Assembly: GCA_903924465.1 (NCBI GenBank)
Contig: CAIYBN010000001.1
Coordinates: 1 to 64,000, forward strand
Direction of reading: 5' to 3'
From: an uncultured Myxococcales bacterium
Lineage (GTDB): Bacteria > Myxococcota_A > UBA9042
Length of the DNA: 64,000 nt
The position numbers and the translations under genes were made by a program. Below the pieces are notes generated by a model. That model was given only the letters and a program-made list of their open reading frames with translations, was not told the origin of the DNA and did no database searches. This document shows, one piece after another, positions 9,106 through 17,770 of the stretch (within the stretch, counting starts at the first letter, position 1; each line of letters starts with the position of its first letter).

Positions 9106-9558
9106 CTATTGCGCCGCTTTGGGCGGCGTCGGTTCCGCAGGCTTCGCGGGCGCCGCCTTGGTGAAATCCACGACGTGCTTGGAGCGAAACGCGATGATGG
9201 TCGTTTTGCCCTTCTGCGACACGTTCGTCCGCTTGAATTCCTCAGGCTTCAGTACCAACGTGTACGGTTCCCAGCCACCTTCGCGCGGGGTCAGGACCAC
9301 CGTGTGCTCGCTGCTCCGCTCGACGCCGCGAATCACCAACGTCTTGCGGTTGTCGATGTACTCGTGGTTCTCCCATTCCTTGCCGTCCAGCGTGAACTTG
9401 ACGAACTCCAGCTTCATGTGAACGAACGCCTCACCGCCGATCTCGGCCTCGCTCACACCCGAAGTCGGCTCAGACGGCGACTGCTTCACCGCCAAAGCCG
9501 GCAGCGCGAACAGACCGCTTGCCGCGATGAGAATCAGGATTCGATGCAACGCTTTCAT
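9106..9558 (-). CDS. Secreted protein of unknown function
   Basis: The 150-residue protein has a clear Sec signal peptide (charged MKALHR, hydrophobic core, cleavage likely after ALA near residue 23). The mature part carries a beta-rich segment, about residues 45-110 (KLEFVKFTLDGKEW ... YTLVLKPEEF), which recalls PEGA-type periplasmic beta domains, and a Pro/Ala-rich tail. The ATG at 9558 is favoured over the ATG at 9570 because GGGAG sits five bases before it. It lies just upstream, in the same direction, of the PilT-like gene and may be co-transcribed. The function is unknown. Confidence 0.75.
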   Translation of the reverse strand: MKALHRILILIAASGLFALPALAVKQSPSEPTSGVSEAEIGGEAFVHMKLEFVKFTLDGKEWENHEYIDNRKTLVIRGVERSSEHTVVLTPREGGWEPYTLVLKPEEFKRTNVSQKGKTTIIAFRSKHVVDFTKAAPAKPAEPTPPKAAQ

Positions 9559-9679
9559 GATGGCTCCCAACCGTTGCGGCTCAAAACCGCGACATCATGC
9601 TAGGCCGGTGTGACCGCGCTCACAAGGCCCGGGACAACGCACTGGCTTGTCGCTTGGACGCGCGTGACGCGGCCGTGAT

Positions 9680-10348
9680 TCATTTCGCCTTGGCAACACG
9701 CGGCCGGTGGGCCTCAAGCTCACCGATGCGTGCTTCCAAGTCCTCGACACGCTTGCGTAAAATCGCCAATTCATCTTCTTCCTGACCGCGCAGCCCCAGC
9801 GCCCCCGCCACGTGCCGCACGCGATCGTCGATCTTGTGCTGCAACTCGTCCGCCGCCCGCTGCGTCTGCTCGACCAGCCCGGCCACGCGCGGCGCGCCGT
9901 CATTCTTCGACGTTTCCGCCTTCCCCGCCTCAGGTTCCGGGCCGCCCTGCTCTTCGTTCCGGCGGTGCAGCAGCTTCTCCGCGCGCTTCTCCGCTTCCGT
10001 CTTGAACGCGGTAATCGTCCGTTCCGCATCCACGCGCCACCGCTCCGCGCCTTCCTTGACGCGACTCACCGGCTCGGCCACTTTGCGGCTCAGGAACTCG
10101 TTGCCCGAGGCGATCAGGTTGCGCACGCCAGCCAGCGACACCGACCCGCGCTGCTTGCGTTCCGAGTCCAGCAGCGCCTGCGTCAACGTCACTTCCGTCA
10201 GATCCTGTTTGGACTTGTTGTCGATGACGCGCACTTCCGTGCCCTGGCGGACGATCTCGGCGATTTCCTCCAGCGTCACGTAACAGGAGCGCGACGTGTC
10301 GTACATTTTGCGGTTGGCATATCGTTTGATAACACGCGGTTCAGACAT
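9680..10348 (-). CDS. PhaR-like polyhydroxyalkanoate synthesis regulator
   Basis: The 222-residue protein begins with the hallmark PHB/PHA accumulation regulator DNA-binding domain (VIKRYANRKMYDTSRSCYVTLEEIAEIVRQG written in part). This is followed by long charged helices and a C-terminal coiled coil (about 165-215). PhaR proteins repress phasin and PHA synthesis genes and sense PHA granules. The start is the ATG at 10348, where the conserved domain begins. No PHA genes are adjacent. Several TGACGC/GCGTCA boxes, including a perfect TGACGCGTCA palindrome, lie just upstream and could be its own operators. Confidence 0.85.
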   Translation of the reverse strand: MSEPRVIKRYANRKMYDTSRSCYVTLEEIAEIVRQGTEVRVIDNKSKQDLTEVTLTQALLDSERKQRGSVSLAGVRNLIASGNEFLSRKVAEPVSRVKEGAERWRVDAERTITAFKTEAEKRAEKLLHRRNEEQGGPEPEAGKAETSKNDGAPRVAGLVEQTQRAADELQHKIDDRVRHVAGALGLRGQEEDELAILRKRVEDLEARIGELEAHRPRVAKAK

Positions 10349-10406
10349 GACATTTTCCGGAGGCCTCAGATGCAAGGCTGCGGTATTGTCGCCGCAAATG
10401 ATGCAC

Positions 10407-10465
10407 TGCGTCAACGGTCCATGACGCAGCTGTGACGCGTCAAATTGCGTCAAATCACCGCGTCA
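10407..10465. promoter_or_regulatory. Cluster of TGACGC boxes upstream of PhaR-like gene
   Basis: Within 59 bp there are TGCGTCA (10407), TGACGCA (10422), the palindrome TGACGCGTCA (10433-10442), TTGCGTCAA (10445-10453) and CGCGTCA (10459-10465, overlapping the Nudix stop). The density and symmetry suggest binding of a dimeric regulator at the control region of the gene starting at 10348. Confidence 0.5.
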
Positions 10466-11038
10466 TGGCTGCCAGTGCGGCCGCACGCGTTCGATAAACC
10501 GCTTGAGAATCCGAGCGCTTGCGCCCCACACCACCGTGCCGTCCTGGAAATGGAAGCGCGGCGCGCGAAACGGCACGCCGAGGATGTCGAAATCCAGCCA
10601 GGAGACTGGCTCCGCCGCCACGACTTCCGCCAGCGATAGCTCCAGCACGCGCTCGACCTCCACCGGATCCGGGCGCCACTGCGCCGGCGGCTCAGCGACC
10701 CAGGCCAGCAGCGGCCGAATGTGGTAGTTCGTGATGTACGTCCGGTCATCGTCCAGCGCGCCCAGCATCTCGACCCGCTCCGGCGCGAGGCCAATCTCCT
10801 CCCACGCCTCGCGCAACGCCGCCTGCTCCGACGTCTCGTCCGTTTCCACGCCGCCACCCGGAAAGCTGATCTGGCCCGCGTGACTGCGCATGTCTTTGGA
10901 TTTCTTCAGCATCACCAGCGTCGGCCCGTCCGGTCGGTCGACCACCGCCAGCAGCACCGCCGACGCCTTGTTGCCCGACAGCGGCAGCGTCTGCGCGGGC
11001 GTGAGGACCGCATGTTGCAGGGATTCGCGGGCGGTCAT
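10463..11038 (-). CDS. Nudix hydrolase, CoA pyrophosphatase-like
   Basis: The 191-residue protein has a complete Nudix box: GGGVETDETSEQAALREAW followed by EEIGL, with the catalytic REXXEE pattern. The preceding SHAGQISFPGG is characteristic of the NudL/CoAse subgroup, which cleaves coenzyme A or related dinucleotides. The C-terminal FHFQDGTVVWGASARIL also fits that subgroup. The gene follows tyrS by 3 bp on the same strand, so the two are probably co-transcribed. Substrate is inferred from the subgroup, not shown. Confidence 0.9.
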   Translation of the reverse strand: MTARESLQHAVLTPAQTLPLSGNKASAVLLAVVDRPDGPTLVMLKKSKDMRSHAGQISFPGGGVETDETSEQAALREAWEEIGLAPERVEMLGALDDDRTYITNYHIRPLLAWVAEPPAQWRPDPVEVERVLELSLAEVVAAEPVSWLDFDILGVPFRAPRFHFQDGTVVWGASARILKRFIERVRPHWQP

Positions 11039-11041
11039 GGG

Positions 11042-12352
11042 CTACGCACCAAAGTCTGCGAGAAAGTAGGACTTTTTGCCGTGACGGATGAGCGCATACC
11101 GGTCATGCAGGCGTGTCGGCGCTCTCGGCAGGTCATCGAGCGTCAGCTTCACGCCGTTGATCGACACGGAATTGGCCTGCACCGCGCGCTTGGCTTCGCC
11201 GTTGGACTGGAAAGGGCGGTTCTCGCCGACCAATACGTCAAGAATCGAAGCTGCGGAAGGCGCTGGAGACGTTGGAATCTCGGGCCGAATCACCGTGTCA
11301 TACGTCACGGCATTCGCTTTTGCGGGATCGCCGCCGAAAAGAACGTCGCTCGCCATGACGGCCCAGCCGCACGCGTCCACCCCATGGACAAGTGTCGTCA
11401 TGTCCTCGGCGAGTTCTTTTTGCACGAAGCGGACCAGGTCGGCACGCTCTGGCCTCGCGAGTTCTTCGATGTCATCGCGGTGTCGGAAGGTGAACAGGCG
11501 CAAATAGCTGACCGCATCCGCATCGTCCACATTCATCCAAAACTGGTAAAATTGATACGGACTCGTCCGCTTCGCATCCAGCCAAATCGTCCCCTGCTCC
11601 GTCTTGCCGAACTTCTGGCCGTTCTTCGCGGTAATCAGCGGCACCGTCACGCCAAACGCGGGCTTCTCCGCCGCGCCATCCGCCAGCCGGCCGATCAGGT
11701 CCGTACCGGAGACGATGTTGCCCCACTGATCCGAGCCGCCGAACTGCGCGCGGCAGTCCTTGTCCGCGTACAACCGCAGAAAGTCGTAGGCCTGCAGCAG
11801 CATGTAGCTGAATTCCGTGTAGCTGATGCCCTGCTCGCGCGCCTCCAGCCGCGTCTTGACCGAATCGCGCTGGACCATCGCGTTGACGCTGAAGTGCTTG
11901 CCGACGTCGCGCAGAAAGTCGATGACATTCAGGTTGTTCAGCCACACCGCGTTGTCGACGAATTCCGGCTCAAAGATCTTCTGCTCCGTCTCCGCCTGCA
12001 GCGATTCCGCCATGTTGCGCCAGACGTGCAGGATTTGATCCTCGATCGCCTTGGCGTTCGCCCGCACGTCCTCGTCCGACTGCAGCTTGCGCTCCGCCGA
12101 CTTGCCCGACGGATCGCCGATCATGCCCGTGCCGCCGCCAATCAGCGCGATTGGCCGATGGCCAGCCAGCGCCAGGCGCATCAACAGGGTGATTTGCAGC
12201 AGCGAGCCGACGTGCAGGCTGTCCGCGGTCGGGTCAAAACCGATGTACACACCGCAGCCTGGCTCAGCGAGCGCGGCTTTTGCCGTCCCCTCATCGGTCA
12301 CCTGATGCAGCAGGCCACGCCAGCGCAGTTCTTCCAGAAATTCCAGTGCCAT
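11042..12352 (-). CDS. tyrS: Tyrosyl-tRNA synthetase
   Basis: The 436 residues show a class I synthetase with the HIGH-equivalent SLHVGSL near residue 45 and KMSKS-equivalent KFGKTE. The tRNA-specific YTEFSYMLLQAYDF and GGSDQWGNI segments are those of bacterial TyrRS, and a C-terminal S4-like RNA-binding domain (about 365-430) completes it. It charges tRNA-Tyr in the cytoplasm. Spacing of 3 bp to both neighbours suggests a compact operon yebC - lipoprotein - tyrS - Nudix. Confidence 0.97.
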   Translation of the reverse strand: MALEFLEELRWRGLLHQVTDEGTAKAALAEPGCGVYIGFDPTADSLHVGSLLQITLLMRLALAGHRPIALIGGGTGMIGDPSGKSAERKLQSDEDVRANAKAIEDQILHVWRNMAESLQAETEQKIFEPEFVDNAVWLNNLNVIDFLRDVGKHFSVNAMVQRDSVKTRLEAREQGISYTEFSYMLLQAYDFLRLYADKDCRAQFGGSDQWGNIVSGTDLIGRLADGAAEKPAFGVTVPLITAKNGQKFGKTEQGTIWLDAKRTSPYQFYQFWMNVDDADAVSYLRLFTFRHRDDIEELARPERADLVRFVQKELAEDMTTLVHGVDACGWAVMASDVLFGGDPAKANAVTYDTVIRPEIPTSPAPSAASILDVLVGENRPFQSNGEAKRAVQANSVSINGVKLTLDDLPRAPTRLHDRYALIRHGKKSYFLADFGA

Positions 12353-12355
12353 CGC

Positions 12356-13249
12356 TCACTTCTTGTCCGCGGCTCGCGGAAGGGTCAGATGAAATGCCAG
12401 CGCCTGATCGCCCTTTTTGGGCGCCACCAGCACCAGCCACTCGCCCGGCTCGGGCGCATTCCAATGTAGCAGCGGCGAGTCGCTTGTGGGCTCCAGCACC
12501 ACAGCGCGGCCCATCGGCGGGTCGACCAGCACGGCAAACGGCACCGCGACCGAGCCCGTGGAATGGCCCTGGCTGTCGATGTCCTGGAGCTGCAAGTCCA
12601 GCGGCGCGCTGGGCGTCCGGTCGGCAGGGAGCACGGCGAGCTGTACCTGCTCGTCCGCCGTCGTCGCGCGCAGGCTCAGGCCGTTCAGCCCCGGGCCCAT
12701 CAGCTGTGGCAGGTTGCCCGACACCGAAATCGGCGAAATCACCGCGTGCAGCGTGCCACCTTGCGGACGAAAGACCGCCACAAGCGCGTGATCGCCACCG
12801 CCCGGGGGCGCAAACGTCAGCGCGCGCGCATCCGCGCCTTCGCGCACGGGACCAAGCGCGCTCGATACCAGTGCGTGCCGCAGATCGCGCGCCAGCAGAA
12901 ACCCGACCATTTCCGCGGAACCGATGCGGTCCAGCGCACCGAGCGGATGCCCCGCCGGATCCAGGGCCGTGGTGTAAATGGCGTTCGGAACTGCGGATTT
13001 GGGCTGCGGCAGCGGCTTGCCGTTGCCATCAAGAAAACCGGTGGACAGCTGAAAACCATCCGCAGCTTTCGACGAAGGTCCTGCCCAAGTGGGCGTCACG
13101 GTTGCCGGTTCGGCGACCGCGATCGCCCGGGATTCTGCCGCAGCAGGCGCCGTCGCCGGCAACTTGGCCGATTCCTCACAGCCACGACAGCCCGAAAGCG
13201 CGCACGTCGCCAGTGCCGCAACCGACACAAGCTGCAGCCGCATTTTCAC
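12356..13249 (-). CDS. Putative lipoprotein of unknown function
   Basis: This protein of about 297 residues has an N-terminal lipoprotein signal (hydrophobic stretch ending CALSGC, lipidated Cys near residue 21). The mature part is Pro/Ala-rich at first. A beta-rich body without a recognised family follows, including the late segment GEWLVLVAPKKG, which recalls pre-peptidase or Ig-like folds. The start is either the GTG at 13249, directly after the yebC stop and preceded by AGGGG, or the ATG at 13243. It sits in the yebC-tyrS operon, but nothing indicates a shared function. Confidence 0.75.
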   Translation of the reverse strand: MKMRLQLVSVAALATCALSGCRGCEESAKLPATAPAAAESRAIAVAEPATVTPTWAGPSSKAADGFQLSTGFLDGNGKPLPQPKSAVPNAIYTTALDPAGHPLGALDRIGSAEMVGFLLARDLRHALVSSALGPVREGADARALTFAPPGGGDHALVAVFRPQGGTLHAVISPISVSGNLPQLMGPGLNGLSLRATTADEQVQLAVLPADRTPSAPLDLQLQDIDSQGHSTGSVAVPFAVLVDPPMGRAVVLEPTSDSPLLHWNAPEPGEWLVLVAPKKGDQALAFHLTLPRAADKK

Positions 13250-14002
13250 CTACGCCCCTTCCAGCGCTTTCATCGTCGCTTCGTCGATGTCGAAGTTCGA
13301 CCAGACATTTTGCACGTCGTCCAGCTCGTCGATCACGTCGACGAGGTTCATCATCGTCTCCGCATCCTTGCCGGCCAGTTCGATCGTCAGCGATGCGACC
13401 TTGGCAACCTTGGAATCTGCGATGGTCACGCCCGCCGCTTCCAGCTTCTCGCGCACCGCCCACAGATCGCCGTATTCGGTCGTGACGCTGAACACGTCCT
13501 CGTCCAGCTCAACGTCGCTCGCGCCGGCATCCAGCGCGATCATCATCATGTCGTCTTCCGAGCGCTTGCCCACCGGCACCGTAATCTGGCCCACCGTCTG
13601 GAACAGGTACGCCACCGAGCCAAGCTCCGCGATCTTGCCGCCGTTCTTGTTCAGCGTCGTCCGCACGTCCGTGATCGCGCGGTTGCGGTTGTCGGTCAAA
13701 ACGTCGATCAGGATCGCCGTGCCGCCAGGGCCATACGCCTCGTAGGTGATTTCCTCGTAGTTCACGCCCTCCAGCTCGCCCGTGCCTTTCTTGACCGCGC
13801 GGGTGATGTTGTCCGCCGGCATGCTGTTCGAGCGCGCATCCAGAATCGCTTTGCGCAAACGCGGGTTACCGCCCGGATCGCCGCCGCCCATCTTGGCCGC
13901 GACGGTGATTTCCTTGATGAGCTTGGTGAACATTTTGCCGCGAATGGCGTCCGCCTTGCCCTTCTTGTGCTTGATCGTGCTCCATTTATTGTGACCGCTC
14001 AT
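13250..14002 (-). CDS. yebC: YebC/PmpR family regulator
   Basis: The 250-residue protein is conserved end to end with the YebC/PmpR family: [15 protein letters not shown] start, [12 protein letters not shown], and a C-terminal acidic domain. Members act as transcriptional regulators near RuvC in some bacteria, and more recent work links them to translation of polyproline stretches. The ATG at 14002 is chosen because AGGAG lies six bases upstream, overlapping an earlier in-frame ATG at 14008. It heads an operon with the lipoprotein gene, tyrS and the Nudix gene. Confidence 0.95.
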   Translation of the reverse strand: MSGHNKWSTIKHKKGKADAIRGKMFTKLIKEITVAAKMGGGDPGGNPRLRKAILDARSNSMPADNITRAVKKGTGELEGVNYEEITYEAYGPGGTAILIDVLTDNRNRAITDVRTTLNKNGGKIAELGSVAYLFQTVGQITVPVGKRSEDDMMMIALDAGASDVELDEDVFSVTTEYGDLWAVREKLEAAGVTIADSKVAKVASLTIELAGKDAETMMNLVDVIDELDDVQNVWSNFDIDEATMKALEGA

Positions 14003-14160
14003 CGGCATCTCCTGGCAAACGTGGGGCGAGAAGTGTAGCAAGGCGGACGAATCTGGCCAAGGGGGCATACGGCGCGGATCACGACCCCGGGTTTGACTCC
14101 GGCGTCCCGGATGACGACAATCACGCCCCTTGCGCCGCGAGGCGTGCCGCGGAGCAACCC

Positions 14161-15444
14161 TTGCTTTCTGCCTCTCCTGCCAGCGTTTCCCAGTTCTCCC
14201 AACCCGCTTCGCCTGACGCACGTGAGGCCGGGGTCGAACGCGCGCTGGCCACGTTGCGCGCCGGTGGCGTCGTCGTTGTTGTCGAAGATTTTGGCGCTGT
14301 AACAGCGGTTTTTGCCGTCATGGCCAGCCAATTCGCCACGCCGGAGGCCGTCAATGACCTCGCGTCCCATGCCCGTGGTGTGTTGGCCGCGACCGTGTCG
14401 ACCGCGCGCGCGGAAGCCTTGAATTGTCCGGCGATTGAGCGACGGCGATCGCCCGCGTGGACGCCGCGATATGGCATCAGCGTGGAAGCCGCCGTCGGCG
14501 TTTCCACCGGAATTTCCGCGGCCGATCGGGCGCTTACGATCCGTCTGTTGGCCGATCCGCTCTCGCGCGCCGCTGATCTGGTGCGCCCCGGGCACATCAT
14601 GCCAGCGATCGTGGGCGCACGCGGCAGTTTGGAGCGAGCGTACGGTCCGGAAGCGGCGCACGATCTGGTGGTGCTGGCCGGCCTGCAGCCGAGCGCAGCG
14701 TTCAGTCACGTGCTGGATGGCCTCGATCCGCTGACGCCCGAGCACGCGCTGGCGTTTGGCGAGAAGCTCGGCTGGCCTGTGGTGCACGTCGCCGACGTCG
14801 TGGCGTGGCGCGCGAGCCACGAACGGCTGGTGCACGTCGTGTCCGAAGGCGTGGTGGAAACGACCGAAGGGCCCTTCCGCATTCGCATTTACGAAAACGA
14901 CATCGATGGCGACAGCCACATTGCGCTCATCCGCGATCCGGACGGCGCGACCACGGGTGAAGCGCCGCTGGTGCGCCTGCACAGCCAGTGCCTGACCGGC
15001 GACATTTTGCATTCGTTGCGCTGCGATTGCGGCGATCAGCTGCGGCTCGCGATGCACGCGGTGGCGAAGTCGGGGCACGGCGCGATCGTCTATCTGCGGC
15101 AGGAAGGCCGCGGCATTGGTTTGATCCAGAAGATCCGCGCCTACGCCTTGCAGGACAACGGCATGGACACGGTCGAGGCGAACCTACGCTTGGGCTTCGC
15201 GCCGGATGAGCGCGACTACGCGGTGGCCGCGCAAATTCTTCGTGATCTTGGCATGTTACAGGTGCGCCTATTGACCAACAACCCGCAGAAAGTGCACGCA
15301 CTGACCCGGCTGGGCGTGCACGTGCAGGCGCGGGAGCCGATTGAAGTGGCGCCAACACCGGAAAATTCGCGCTACCTGGCGACCAAGCGCGATCGCATGG
15401 GCCATTTGTTGACGGAGATCGCCGTCACCGCCAAGAAAAATTAG
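14161..15444 (+). CDS. RibBA-like: GTP cyclohydrolase II with damaged RibB domain
   Basis: This 427-residue two-domain riboflavin protein has a C-terminal GTP cyclohydrolase II (about 220-425) that looks active: zinc cysteines in SQCLTGDIL and RCDCGDQ, then [11 protein letters not shown]. The N-terminal half has the RibB (dihydroxybutanone-phosphate synthase) fold, with [11 protein letters not shown] and RPGHIMP. However, the catalytic DDEDRENEGD loop is replaced by [10 protein letters not shown] at the same length, removing its acidic and Arg residues. That half is probably inactive. The start is TTG at 14161: GGAG lies six bases upstream and no ATG or GTG precedes the conserved domain. The amine oxidoreductase gene follows after 10 bp. 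Confidence 0.9.
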   Translation: MLSASPASVSQFSQPASPDAREAGVERALATLRAGGVVVVVEDFGAVTAVFAVMASQFATPEAVNDLASHARGVLAATVSTARAEALNCPAIERRRSPAWTPRYGISVEAAVGVSTGISAADRALTIRLLADPLSRAADLVRPGHIMPAIVGARGSLERAYGPEAAHDLVVLAGLQPSAAFSHVLDGLDPLTPEHALAFGEKLGWPVVHVADVVAWRASHERLVHVVSEGVVETTEGPFRIRIYENDIDGDSHIALIRDPDGATTGEAPLVRLHSQCLTGDILHSLRCDCGDQLRLAMHAVAKSGHGAIVYLRQEGRGIGLIQKIRAYALQDNGMDTVEANLRLGFAPDERDYAVAAQILRDLGMLQVRLLTNNPQKVHALTRLGVHVQAREPIEVAPTPENSRYLATKRDRMGHLLTEIAVTAKKN

Positions 15445-15454
15445 GCGGCACAAG

Positions 15455-16789
15455 ATGTTGCACACCAAGACGCTGATCTTTGGCGGTGGCCTGACCGGAC
15501 TTTCGACGGCGTACCACTTGGACGCGTTGGCGAAAACGCGGCCGGAATTGGCCGATTGGCTGCTGATCGAACGCGACGACCGTCTGGGCGGCCTGACCCG
15601 CACCGAAATCATTCGCGGCTATCATTTTGACCACACCGGTCACTGGCTGCATTTGCGCCATCCGGAGATGAAAGCGTTTGTCCACGATGTGATGGGCGAC
15701 GACATGATGATGGTCGCGCGCAAGAGCCGCATCTGGTCGCACGGCGCGCTGACGCACTTTCCGTTCCAGCAGAATCTGCACGGCCTGCCACTGGACGTGG
15801 TGCACGAATGCCTGATGGGTGCGGTGGAAGCGGCGATCGCCGAGGCCAAGGCGCCGATTGATGCCACAAATTTCAAGGACTTCTGCCTGCAGCGCTTTGG
15901 CAAAGGCATCACGGACCGGTTCATGGTGCCGTACAACACCAAGCTTTGGGGCTGTGAACCGGAGGAAATTACTGCGGATTGGTGTTCCCGCTTCTTGCCC
16001 AAGCCCAACCTTTCGCAGATTGCCGCGGGCGCGCTGGGGATCATCGACGATCAGGCCGGCTACAACGCGCACTTTACCTACCCGCGCAAGGGCGGCATTG
16101 AAGCGTTCGCCAGTCGGATTGCCGGCCATCTGCCGCCGCAGAAAGTGAGATTGTTGACCGTGCCGGTGAGTATCGATTTCGGCCGCAAACAATGCACGCT
16201 GTCGTCCGGCGAAATCGTCCAGTATGAGCACCTGGTTTCGTCGATTCCGCTGCCGGAACTGCTGAAACTGGCTGTAGAATTGCCCGAAGACGTGCGCGCC
16301 GCTCAAGCGGCGTTGCGCTGCACCAGCCTCCGCTACCTCAACTACGGCATCAAGCGGCCCCAGGTGCTGGACGACATTCAGTGGCTGTATGTGCCTGAAA
16401 ACAAATATCCATTTTACCGCATCGGCTCGTTTTCCAACGCGGTGGCCAGCCTCGCGCCGCCGGGTTGCTCGAGTTTGTATGTGGAAGTCGCGAACAACAG
16501 CCATCCGAGCGACGCGGAGGTCAAAGCGTCGGTGCGGCAATTCCTGCGCGAACACGATTGGCTGGGCGATGATGCGGAAGTCGAGGTCGAGGAAGTCCGC
16601 CACATCAAGTACGGCTATGTGATTTTCGACGCGCACTATTTCGCCGCCAAAGAGCGCCTGCTGCCCTTCCTTTTGACCCAGAACGTGCACTCGCTGGGGC
16701 GCTACGGCGCCTGGGTTTACGCGTCGATGGAAGATGCGCTGATGGATGGGTATCAATTTGCAAAAGGATTGCTGCCGCGGCCCGGCTGA
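15455..16789 (+). CDS. FAD-dependent amine oxidoreductase, glycan-cluster type
   Basis: The 444-residue flavoprotein has an N-terminal dinucleotide-binding motif (FGGGLTGLSTAYHL) followed by an acidic strand end (LLIERDDRLGGLT). It resembles protoporphyrinogen oxidase-like and UDP-galactopyranose-mutase-like enzymes found in polysaccharide loci, with the family segments GYHFDHTGHW, FPFQQNLHGLP and YNTKLWG. The substrate is unknown; a sugar nucleotide or lipid-linked sugar is plausible from the GT2 and deacetylase genes next door. A short second copy of its 3' end lies just downstream (16825-16886), evidence of a lost paralogue or duplication. Confidence 0.85.
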   Translation: MLHTKTLIFGGGLTGLSTAYHLDALAKTRPELADWLLIERDDRLGGLTRTEIIRGYHFDHTGHWLHLRHPEMKAFVHDVMGDDMMMVARKSRIWSHGALTHFPFQQNLHGLPLDVVHECLMGAVEAAIAEAKAPIDATNFKDFCLQRFGKGITDRFMVPYNTKLWGCEPEEITADWCSRFLPKPNLSQIAAGALGIIDDQAGYNAHFTYPRKGGIEAFASRIAGHLPPQKVRLLTVPVSIDFGRKQCTLSSGEIVQYEHLVSSIPLPELLKLAVELPEDVRAAQAALRCTSLRYLNYGIKRPQVLDDIQWLYVPENKYPFYRIGSFSNAVASLAPPGCSSLYVEVANNSHPSDAEVKASVRQFLREHDWLGDDAEVEVEEVRHIKYGYVIFDAHYFAAKERLLPFLLTQNVHSLGRYGAWVYASMEDALMDGYQFAKGLLPRPG

Positions 16790-16824
16790 TCGCGCTTCAG
16801 GTCTTCGCGCGGCCGGTCCTTGCC

Positions 16825-16886
16825 GGGTTTACGCGTCGATGGAAGACGCGCTGATGGATGGCTTCCAGTTCGCCCACGGTCTGTGA
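16825..16886 (+). pseudogene. 3' remnant of a second amine-oxidoreductase gene
   Basis: Positions 16825-16862 match 16713-16750 at 37 of 38 bases. The match then diverges while still encoding the homologous C terminus (MEDALMDGFQFAHGL then stop, against MEDALMDGYQFAKGL upstream). Nothing upstream of 16825 resembles the rest of the gene. This is therefore the last 20 codons or so of a deleted tandem paralogue. Confidence 0.7.
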
Positions 16887-16978
16887 GTCCTGTTTCCGCC
16901 GTGGACTTGACCAACCGCTCAGCATTTCAGACAGTACGGGCCCCCAAGCCGGTTGCTCCGGAGGGCGGCGGAGGCGAC

Positions 16979-17767
16979 GTGGCAGAGAAGACGGCAGCAT
17001 CGAAACCAGCGAGAAAGCCAGCGGCGAAGCCTGAAACGAGGGATCCGACGGCACAGCCTGCCCCGGAATTGAGCGTGGTAATTCCTTGCTACAACGAGGA
17101 AGCGATCCTGTGGTCGTCCATAACGGAATTGCACGCGGGCTTGAAGGCGCTTGGGCGGCCGTTTGAGATCGTCATCAGCGAGAACGGTTCCAAGGATCAG
17201 ACCCGCGCGATTGCCGACAAGCTGAGCCGCAATTTTCCGGAAGTGCGGACGATTTCCTCGGACGAACCGAACTACGGCAAAGCGCTGCGCCGCGGCATTG
17301 AAGGCGCGCTCGGCAAGTACGTCCTGTGCGATGAGATTGACCTGTGCGATCTCGATTTCCACAAGCGCGCTCTGGCGATCCTGGACTCGGGGCGCGCGGA
17401 CATGGTCGTGGGATCCAAGGCGCATCCGGATGCCAAGGACGAACGGCCGCTGACCCGCGTGGCGGCGACCGCCGTGATGAACGGCCTGCTGCGCGTCGTG
17501 CTGGGTTTCAAGGGCACGGATACGCACGGCTTGAAGGCGTTCAACCGCGAGAAGATGCTGTACACGGTGAGCAAGTGCGTCGTCGATCGCGACCTGTTTG
17601 CCAGCGAGCTGGTGGTGCGGGCGCAGCGCTACGACGTGCGAATCATCGAAATTCCCATCATCATCCACGAAAAGCGTCCGCCAAGCATTCACCTCTTCAA
17701 GCGCGTGCCGAATGTCCTGAAAGGACTGGCGAAATTGTTCTACGTGGTGCGCATTCGCAACCGGTGA
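16979..17767 (+). CDS. Glycosyltransferase family 2
   Basis: The catalytic domain resembles dolichol/undecaprenyl-phosphate sugar transferases: LSVVIPCYNEEAIL, the donor-binding ISENGSKDQT, and a late DTHGLKAF. No C-terminal membrane helices are obvious, although the end is basic. An Ala/Lys/Pro-rich linker of about 30 residues precedes the domain. The GTG at 16979 is chosen for GGAGG four bases upstream; the frame is open further up but through non-conserved sequence and the remnant. It probably transfers a sugar to a lipid carrier for the neighbouring deacetylase pathway. The deacetylase gene starts 3 bp after its stop. Confidence 0.85.
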   Translation: MAEKTAASKPARKPAAKPETRDPTAQPAPELSVVIPCYNEEAILWSSITELHAGLKALGRPFEIVISENGSKDQTRAIADKLSRNFPEVRTISSDEPNYGKALRRGIEGALGKYVLCDEIDLCDLDFHKRALAILDSGRADMVVGSKAHPDAKDERPLTRVAATAVMNGLLRVVLGFKGTDTHGLKAFNREKMLYTVSKCVVDRDLFASELVVRAQRYDVRIIEIPIIIHEKRPPSIHLFKRVPNVLKGLAKLFYVVRIRNR

Positions 17768-17770
17768 ATC

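Noticed and set aside
11042-12352. Missing KMSKS in TyrRS
   Set aside because: KFGKT is the usual form of this motif in bacterial TyrRS, so it is not odd.
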